This document shows, in pieces, positions 57,060 to 64,000 of a stretch of 64,000 nt of DNA. Each line of letters starts with the position of its first letter. Within the stretch, counting starts at the first letter, position 1. The position numbers and the translations under genes were made by a program. Below the pieces are notes generated by a model that did not search any database, was not told where the DNA came from, and saw only the letters and a program-made list of their open reading frames with translations. The stretch is from Carettochelys insculpta (taxonomy: Eukaryota > Chordata > Testudines > Carettochelyidae). The stretch spans positions 176,622,798-176,686,797 of the forward strand of contig NC_134138.1 in the NCBI RefSeq assembly GCF_033958435.1, read 5' to 3'.

Positions 57060-58434
57060 ATGGACCTCCAGCAGCAGCTGGAAGCCCTACAAGCTGCCTC
57101 CTGCGGAGCAGGCACCCTTCTAGATGCTGCCTGGGCAGCCGCCCAGCAGCTTCTGGAATGGGAGCCCTCCCCAGGAGCACCAGGAGATGCCCCAGACCAT
57201 TGGGCCCTCCTCCCCACCCCCCGCTGGGTGCACCGCCGACTCTGGAGTTACCCCTCCAGCACCGAGTGGTGGGAGCACGTGGTTATGGGGGAATGGAATG
57301 ATGACCAGGGGCTGCGGAACTTCCGAATGAGCCAGCAGACCTTCATGGAGCTCTGCCAGTGGCTCACCCCCACACTCAGGCACCACGACACCCGGATGTG
57401 GCGCACCCTCACCGTCGAGAAGAGGGTCGCAATAGCTATCTGGAAGCTGGCCACTCCAGACAGCTACCGCTCCATGGGACAGCTGTTTGGCGTGGGAAAG
57501 GCCACAGTCGGGGCTGTCCTCATGGAGGTAAGGAGGCCTGGGACTCAACTCCCTGCTGGGGAGGGGGGCCTGGGTGAGCAGGGCCTGGGTGAGGGGGGCC
57601 TCAGGAGGGGGGCTTGGGTTGGGGGATGGGTCACACTCTGCAAACCCTCACAGGCACCTGTGTTCCCTCCCCACAGGTGGTGTGTGCACTCAATGCCCTG
57701 CTGCTGAAGAGGGTCGTCCGAGTTGGGGACCTGGACGCAGCCATCGAGGGAGTCACTGCCATGGGATTCCCCAACTGCTTCAGAGCCCTTGATGGGACCC
57801 ACATCCCCAGCTGTGCCCCAGATCGCAGTGGTGGCCACTATGTCAACAGGAAGGGTTACCACTCTGTGGTCCTGCAGGCCACGGTCAACAGCCGTGGCCG
57901 CTTCCAGGACATCTGCGTGGGCTGGCCCGGCTCTACCCATGACGCCTGTGTTTTCCGGAATTTGGGACCTTGCCGCCGACTGCAGGTGGGGACCTACATC
58001 CCCCAGAGGGAGATCCCTCTGGGGAATACCACCACCGTATGCCTCTGCCTTGTGGTGGCTGCGGCATACCCCCTTGAGCCCTGGCTTATGTGGCCCTACA
58101 CAGGCCACCTCTCTGACAGCCAGGAGCGCTACAATGCCCACCTCAACCATGCCCGACAAGTGGTCGAGCAAGTCTTCAGGCACCTGAAAGGCAGCTGGCA
58201 TTGCCTCCTGGCACGCCGAGACCTGGGCCTCCCAAACATCCCCCAGGTTGTGGGGGCCTGTGCACACTCCCCAACCTGGTGGAAAGCAAGGGGGAGGCCT
58301 TCATGCAGGGCTGGGTACAGGAGGCTGCAACAGCCTTCCCCCAGCCAGCTGCCGCCCCGAGCCGCCAGGCGCACCAGGATGGGCTCTGGGTCCGGGAGGC
58401 CCTAAGGGAGTACTTTGACCAGGGGGCCCAGTGA
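57060..58434 (+). pseudogene. Harbinger DDE transposase, E4 (single frameshift, catalytic triad intact)
   Basis: Exon 1 is 57060-57527 (MDLQQQLEALQAAS; the HTH-like end WKLATPDSYRSMGQLFGVG), the intron 57528-57676 (GT...CAG), and exon 2 57677-58434. The catalytic acids are Asp in ALDGTHIPS (57791), Asp in GSTHDACVF (57941) and Glu in QVVEQVF (58166). One base is missing near 58260, where E3 has CTGCTGCACAC and E4 CTGTGCACAC. The last part (CTLPNLVESKGEAF to the stop at 58432) is therefore in another frame. Without that loss the protein would be about 409 residues, a normal Harbinger length. AATAAA follows at 58521-58526. The intron is longer than in E3 because of a GGGCCTGGGTGAG-type tandem repeat. 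Confidence 0.85.
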
Positions 58435-58680
58435 GTGACCCCCCCGGCCATCCCTGCACCCCGCCCCAGCACCCACACCTCACCCTCACCAAAAGCACAT
58501 GGGACACAGGTTTTGGGAAAAATAAAACTGTCAATATTTACAAGAAAAACAAAAATGTCACCTCTTTTTGGCAAATAAATAATAATATTAGCAAAAAAAA
58601 TCAGATTAATGAAAATAATAACTATGTACAAGTGGGGACTTCGCTACAAACTATAATGGGGGGGGGTCCACTATAAGTAA

Positions 58681-60327
58681 CTATATACAAGTGTGGGGAC
58701 AACTATTTACAGGGGGGAGATGTGGGCAGGCCACCCATCGGCCCATCATTCTGGGGCGGGGGTGGAAGGGCGCAGCCCCCTGCTGCGTCCGGCTGGCCGG
58801 TTCCCCTCTCAGCCAGCATCCCTGGCGAGCCTGGCTGGGGGCCAGGAGCACAGGGAGGTATGGCCAAGGCAGGTCCACGGCCCCGTGTGGCTTCTGCTCT
58901 GAGGAGATGGTGGGTGGGGCAGCAGGTGGGGCAGCACGTGGGTTGACAGCAGGCGGAGCAGCAGGCCGGACAACAGCAGGTGGAATGACAGTGGGGGGGA
59001 CATCAGTGGGCGGGACATCAGCAGGTGGGGCGGTGGGGAGGGCAGGATGGAGGACATGGGGGGGAGGCAGACGGGCCACCAGCTCCTCAAGGGTATCAGA
59101 CACCCGGTTAAAGGTGGCCATGAACTTGCGCCAGGCCTCCCGGCACCAGGCGGCCTCCCGCTCCTCAAATTGAAGCCTCTGCTCCATGAGGTCCACCTGG
59201 CACCAGAGGGTGGCAGCCACCTCTGGGTCGTAGGTGGTGGTGGCGCGGTGGTGTCATCCCCGGGAGTGGACCCAGACTGGAGCAGGCGGTGTCCCCAACA
59301 GCTGGTGCTCCAGTGGTCTGGGAGGGCTGTCAGGGATGATGGATGGTGCGGCTGCAGAAATAGGAGGAAGGGGAAGGGAGGCCGTGAGTACCCAGCCTTG
59401 ACCCATGGCCCACTCCCCATCCCCCCAAGGGCCTGTGTCCCCGCCCCATCCATCCCCCTTTGGTGTGTGCAGTGATCCTGTGGGTGGCCCCCTCCAGTGG
59501 TCCTCCCCTCTCCCTTCCCACCGGGGGTGGGGCATGGCACTGTCCATGGGTGGAGGTGCTGCTGGGCATTGGTGGCTGTGGCACCGTCCCTGTGCTGTGG
59601 ATTGCCTGGGCCATGTCAGGCTGGGGTGTTGTGGGGATGTGGGGGGCCCCCGGTCAAGTGGTGCCCCCGCCCCATGCTCATGGGGTCTGTGCCCTATGGG
59701 GTATGTACCTGATGGTGCACTGCCAGGCTCCGGAGATGCCCGTGAGGCAGACACCCAGCTGGAGCTGTGAGACGGCACGTCCAGCACCAGCTCCCCCTCC
59801 TCACTGGACCACTCCGTGGGTGGGGTGGAGGGTCCTGGCTCTAGCCATGGGGGGGCAGGGCAGGCCTCCAGACCTGACCCTGGCTCCAAGGCTGGCTGGG
59901 GCTCATCGGCCATGGTGTCAAGGGTGGCTGGGGGGGAGGAGGGGCCCTGGGGGTCCAGGATAGCCCTGAGCTCCCGGTAATAGGGGAAAGTGGTGGGGGC
60001 AGCCCCAGACCGGCTGGCCGAGTCCCGGGCCTGGGTGTAATCCTGCCGCAACTCCTTGACCTTGCTCCTGACATGGTCAGGAGCGTGGGCAGGGTGACCC
60101 TGGGCAGCCAGGCCCTCGGCCAGCCGGGCGAATGCCTCTATGTTCCGCCACTTGCTCCCCATGACATGCAGCACCTCCCCCTCCCCCCAGAGCCCCAGCA
60201 GGTCTCGGAGTTCAGGGTCAGTCCAGGAGGGGCCCTGCTTCCTACCCTGCCGGCTGGAGGCCTGGGATCTCTGGGATGGCCCGGAGGGGGAGCTCTGGTG
60301 GTGCTCGGGAGGCTGGCTGGCTGCCAT
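58681..60327 (-). pseudogene. Myb/SANT-like DNA-binding protein of E4 (exon 1 intact, exon 2 frameshifted)
   Basis: The start ATG is at 60327 (MAASQPPEHHQSSPSGPSQR). The DNA-binding domain spans about residues 33-95: GPSWTDPELRDLLGLWGEGE, then GSKWRNIEAFARLAEGLAAQ, then APDHVRSKVKELRQDYTQAR. A Pro/Ser/Glu-rich region follows (WSSEEGELVLDVPS). Exon 1 is open to 59709, the intron complement(59352-59708) has CAG|GTACAT and CTGCAG, and exon 2 starts at 59351. That exon reads to a stop at about 59254, while the conserved helical part (VDLMEQRLQFEEREAAWCREAW, open from 59220 to 58681) is in another frame. It is the presumed transposase partner that binds the subterminal motifs. Confidence 0.75.
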
Positions 60328-60744
60328 GATGTTCCTCTGGCAGTGCAGGGACACAAAGTGGCAGGGCTGCTGCATGCACGCTGTCAGCTTCCTGCTACGG
60401 GGTTTCCGGGTCCCTGAAGCTTTAAGAACCGCTGGGCGCAGAGATCATAGAGCCCTGCAGGGGCTGGCCAGCACATCTCAACCCCTCAGCTGATTGCCGC
60501 CATGGAGGACTCCACTATTTCGAAGTAGCGGGACGCGGATCGCCTACACACACCCTACTTCGATGTTAAACGTCGAAGTAGGGCGCTATTCCCATCTTCT
60601 GATGGGAATAGCAATTTCGACGTCTCGCCGCTTAACGTTGATTTCAATGTCGAAATAGCACACGGCGCATGTAGACGCGACGGGTGCTATTTTGACGTTG
60701 TGCTGGCTACTTCGAAGTAGCCAGCTAGTGTAGATGTAGCCTTA

Positions 60745-61100
60745 GAATCATAGAATCATAGAATACTAGGACTGGAAGGGATCTTGAGAGGTCATCGAGT
60801 CCAGCCCCCTGCCCCCATGGTAGGACCAAGTACTGCCTAAACCATCCCTGTTAGGTGTCTAACCTGGTCTTAAATATCTCCAGAGATGGAGATTTCCACT
60901 ACCTCCCTAGGCAATTATTCCAGTGTTTGACCATCCTGACAGTTAGGAACTTTTTGTTAATGTCCAACCTAAACTTCCCTTGCTGCAGTTTAAGCCCATT
61001 GCCTCTTGTTGTATCCTCAGAGGCCAAGAAGAACAAGTTTTCTCCCTCCTCCTTATGATAGAATTATGTCTTAAATAGCCTGTGAACCTCAATGCCATAA
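60745..61100 (-). mobile_element. CR1 LINE, 3' end, minus strand
   Basis: Read on the minus strand it ends in repeated ATTCTATG units (60763-60745), the standard CR1 tail. Upstream blocks read 'GGAACAACTGGTCCC...GGGGGCTGGACTCG' in the usual order ('AGGGGGCTGGACTCGATGAC' at 60814-60795). The element lies directly against the right TTA duplication of E4. It is 5' truncated near 61100. Confidence 0.8.
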
Positions 61101-61518
61101 GCACAGGAACTAGAGGTACAGGGGTTTCTGCAGCAGCCCCCACATTTTATGTGGGGTTCCAGCTTCCAGCCCCACTCCAGAACCTTGCATCTCTGTCTTG
61201 GTTCTCACCAACCTGCCTCCTGGAGACATGGCCGTGCTCCTAGGCCCACTTTGGGACTTAGTGGAGAGCACAAGAGGCTGGGTTTTTAGCATCCCCACTA
61301 TTAAAAGCATTCCATCACACTCCTGGATTCTGCAGTTGGAGTTGAATTTTTAAGCCCTCAATATCTGAATGGATTCAATGTTATGTGAAACAAGTACTTT
61401 TAATCATAATCATCACACGACCATCCGAATGAATATGCCCTCTCTGTTATATGCAGCCAAACTGCAGATCAACCCCAATGTGTCAATAGCTCATGTTGTG
61501 GTGGTGTTAAAACAGGGT
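61101..61518. other. Anonymous sequence
   Basis: No gene or clear repeat. The overlapping minus frames at 60943-61310 are chance reads, partly through the CR1. Confidence 0.4.
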
Positions 61519-61910
61519 GGATGGGTCTACACTTGTCCCCAGCTTCGAAGGGGGCATCTTAGCCAGGGAGATGGGAGATTACTAATGAAGTGCTGTGGTG
61601 AATATACAGCACTTCATTAGGCTAATTCTCCCCCGCATCAACTTCAAAGCATCAAACTTCAAAGTCCCGGCATGCGTGTATTTTGCATGTATTTTGAGGA
61701 GTAAAGTGACTTCGAAGTAGCGTGAGCACTTCGAGGTGCCCCTGGGCTACATGCATGCCAGCACTTGGAAGTTCGATGCTTCAAAGTTGCTGTGGGGGGG
61801 AAATTTGCCTAATGAAGTGCTGCATATTCACCACAGCATTTCATTAGTAATTTTCTGTTGCCCTGATTACCATGCCCCCTTTGAAGTTGGGGGCAAGAGT
61901 AGACAAGCCC
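61519..61910. mobile_element. Palindromic MITE, CTTCGAAGGGGGCAT type
   Basis: The left end reads GGATGGGTCTACACTTGTCC and the inverted right end GGGCTTGTCTACTCTTGCCC. Both arms contain GAGATTACTAATGAAGTGCT-type blocks (61571 and, inverted, 61850) and TTCGAAG motifs (61544, 61710). The centre is near 61715. The same arm blocks occur in 30256-30475 and 62548-62765, making a small local family. Confidence 0.75.
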
Positions 61911-61920
61911 AGTGAGATTT

Positions 61921-61957
61921 AGAAAGAAAGAAAGAAAGAAAGGAAGGAAGGAAGGAG
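61921..61957. repeat. (GAAA)n(GAAG)n simple repeat
   Basis: About five AGAAAG-type units are followed by GGAAGGAAGGAAGG. Confidence 0.9.
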
Positions 61958-62547
61958 GCTGGGGAAAATTAGGGAAAAGTGCTGAATCTAATACAATGTA
62001 ATTTATTGCTCCAGATGTTCCCGGACGTTGTCTTTTTGACTGTCATAAGCAGAGCAGCAGAAACAGACTCACTGTCAGGGCAGTACAGGCAATATTTGTT
62101 TATGCACTCATTGCCTGCAGAGGAAGGAGGAGTTGTCCGCCAAGGAGGTCCTGCCATGACAGCTTTTGACATGACAGTCATTTCTTATCCAAGTTTCATT
62201 TCCAGCATTTGAAACAATAGAGCAGGCTTGCGTGAGGGAAAGTTTTTAGCAGCAGTGCAAATTAAGGTCTGATCCAAGACCCACAGAAGTTATTGTGAGG
62301 CCCAGAGACTTTAACCCTGTTAGATTTCCAGTGGAAATCTCATGACAGGATTGGGATGGGGGTGAGGTTTTCAACAGAAGGAAGCTCTTTAAAGGAATAA
62401 AAACAGAGGGGTGCTTATCACTGTTATAAGTTTCACTGATGAAAAGACATTTTGGCAAGAATTTAATCAAATGCCAATGACCTTATGTAGATGGTTAACA
62501 AATGTGGATACCGGTAAAGGTTGTTAATTAGCTTATGTGTTCATTTA
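61958..62547. other. Anonymous sequence
   Basis: No gene or recognisable repeat. The overlapping frames on both strands at 61969-62212 have no motif. Confidence 0.4.
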
Positions 62548-62765
62548 GGGTGCGTCTACACTAGCCTCCTCATTCGAAGGGGGCATGCTAAGTAGGCAGA
62601 TGGGAGTAATCTAAGGTGGTGCTGTGATGCATATGCGGAACCTCATTAGGATAATGGCCACCACGGGAACTCTGAAGCTGTGAACTTCAAAGCACTGATA
62701 GGCAGCATTGCCATGGGTGCTTCAAAATACACACCAAACTTCAAAGTTCCCTTACTCCCAAAATA
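62548..62765. mobile_element. MITE, CATTCGAAGGGGGCATGC type, right half missing
   Basis: It starts GGGTGCGTCTACACTAGCCT, then ATTCGAAGGGGGCATGCTAA, and continues with diverged versions of the blocks in 61519-61910. The sequence leaves the family near 62765 without a right terminal repeat. Confidence 0.6.
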
Positions 62766-64000
62766 TTTTGGGCAGACTCATATGTCCTTACAGAGCCCCA
62801 GTGAAGTCACCTGCATTGTGCTGGGGCAGGAGTCTGCCTGTATACAGTAATCTGCAGGATCAGAACCTAAAATAGTCGAGTCTACCACCTGCAGAGAAGA
62901 GCTTACTGCACGGTTTGGAGTCAGTTCTCATTTTATCCAGGTCTCCATAGTTCGGGAAGGATGGATGGGTCAGACAAAAGCAGGTTGTGATCCTTCCCTA
63001 AATGAGATAGAGGATACATTTACAAATTAGACTAAAAGTAGGAATTTATTGAAAATGGGACATTTAAGTAACTCATTCTTCATTGGAACTCCTGACTCTA
63101 AGTACTTACATGGCTGGGGCCTAAATCCTACCTTTGGTTGGACTGGTGTGCAAGTGGGAAAAGAAAATCAAGACTATCCATTGTAGGTAAGTTGCAGTAC
63201 CAATTTCACTATTTTAAAAAAAAGTTCTGTTGGCAATATTATCTTCAAATGGAGGCATGAGGGATGACATTTGTGTTTTTATTTTAGACCATGTACTGAT
63301 ATTCTCATACTTCCATAAGATATGATATCTTGGGCCTGAACTAGTAGAGCAGAGGCAGAAAGCTGGACAGTATCTTTTCCACTGCTATATGAATATTCAG
63401 TATTAAAGGGGATTACCTGATCTACGTTGAGGACATTGGATGCCACAGCCACTCTTTGACTTCTGTTTTAATTCTACCAGAAGGGAGTCGCTTTACATCT
63501 TTTCCTTTGCTTTACAGGAGTTCCAGTGTCAACCAGAGTATTAAGTCTTTGTTGTTCACATTTCACATTCTCAATTCCTTCTCTAGTATCAGGGAAATTG
63601 CAGTCACCTTTCCCCCACATAAACTTATTCCCTAGTTGACTCTCCTCCACCAGCAGATGTACTGGTTGAATCCTTCATTGCGTCTTGCACAATAATCAGT
63701 AAAGAGTTGATATGCAAAACAAATATAACTCCAGAACACTTTCACTGTCATTTTCACTTTTATGGCTAAATTTACCCCTGTCATTCTATTAATCATTTGC
63801 CTGACTTTAACATGCTGGGTTTCTCTCCTAACCTGTTAACATGCCCTTTTGCAACTGGAGTAAATGACAGAGGATAATATGCATCAGCTGAGGTCTTCCT
63901 CCCACCCTTGTGTTTTCCTAACATTATTAACTAATTAATTATCATATTCCAAATTGCCTTTTCTGTTCTGTGCTTTTGCTTAATCAAATCAGATGCTCCT
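62766..64000. other. Anonymous AT-rich sequence to the window end
   Basis: No gene, RNA or clear mobile element. 63760-63895 has short blocks (GCATGCTG-like, 'TGCAACTGGAGTAAATGAC') that may be an ancient repeat remnant. Confidence 0.35.

Larger units (their letters stand above)
56687..60741 (+). mobile_element. PIF/Harbinger element E4 (two-gene, best preserved)
   Basis: The left end is GGCTATGTCTACACTAGGAC and the inverted right end GGCTACATCTACACTAGCTG. TTA flanks both ends exactly (56684-56686 and 60742-60744). The left subterminal hairpin pairs TAGCCTATTTCGAAGT with ACTTCGAAATAGGCTA around a short loop (56717-56754); the right end has GCTACTTCGAAGTAGC (60706-60721). The convergent transposase and Myb-like genes show intact splice sites. 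One frameshift in the transposase and one in the second Myb exon are the only clear lesions found by eye, so this is the most recently active copy here (inference). Confidence 0.9.

Noticed and set aside
57545..58267. 240-codon minus-strand open frame in E4
   Set aside because: Antisense shadow of the E4 transposase, with no recognisable domain.
1..64000. CRISPR arrays, tRNA/rRNA genes, bacterial operons, retroviral gag-pro-pol-env
   Set aside because: None seen. The repeats are dispersed or palindromic transposons, no cloverleaf or rRNA block was recognised, and no retroviral protease or envelope motif was found. A possible LTR-like patch at 34440-34740 could not be supported.

Overview
The window is vertebrate nuclear DNA, almost certainly from a sauropsid and most probably a turtle. 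The evidence is the mix of mobile elements: CR1 LINEs with the 3' ends seen in turtles, MIR/CORE-type SINEs, Penelope-like (PLE) tails, a DIRS-like tyrosine-recombinase retrotransposon and many short inverted-repeat elements ending in GTCTACAC. The species call rests on remembered family features, not on a search. I recognise no host protein-coding gene. One 78-base exon-like segment (3651-3728) is the only weak host candidate.

Layout. 1-2.8 kb: AT-rich DNA with an old CR1 3' end and a MIR-like SINE. 3.9-7.5 kb: a decayed DIRS-like retrotransposon on the minus strand between inverted terminal repeats, invaded by a small inverted-repeat element that was itself invaded by a PLE-derived inverted dimer. 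8.8-12.8 kb: Harbinger element E1. 17.1-24.3 kb: a CR1 LINE split by Harbinger element E2. 24.4-45.6 kb: AT-rich DNA with a hAT-like repeat, MITEs, a second PLE inverted dimer, a PLE fossil with a GIY-YIG endonuclease, simple repeats and a further non-LTR LINE fragment. 45.6-49.6 kb: Harbinger E3. 50.5-51.5 kb: two MITEs, one a 436-base hairpin. 56.7-60.7 kb: Harbinger E4, next to a minus-strand CR1. 61.5-64 kb: more MITEs.

The dominant theme is four PIF/Harbinger transposons of about 4 kb, all in the same orientation. Each carries two converging genes: a two-exon DDE transposase (HARBI1/DDE_Tnp_4 type) on the plus strand and a two-exon Myb/SANT-like DNA-binding protein on the minus strand. 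In known Harbinger systems the transposase needs its Myb-like partner for nuclear import and for binding near the element ends. The nearby MITEs share the GTCTACAC terminal core and TTCGAA-rich arms, so they are plausible non-autonomous passengers (inference). All four copies are broken, but E4 keeps all three catalytic acidic residues, intact splice sites and a full Myb domain. E3 and E4 are close relatives, E1 is related, and E2 is a distinct subfamily.

The most unusual items are: two PLE-derived inverted dimers with target-site duplications and hammerhead-ribozyme-like cores; the three-level nesting inside the DIRS-like element; E2 inside a CR1 with a recognisable 3-bp duplication; and the loss of the second catalytic aspartate in E3 by two compensating indels.
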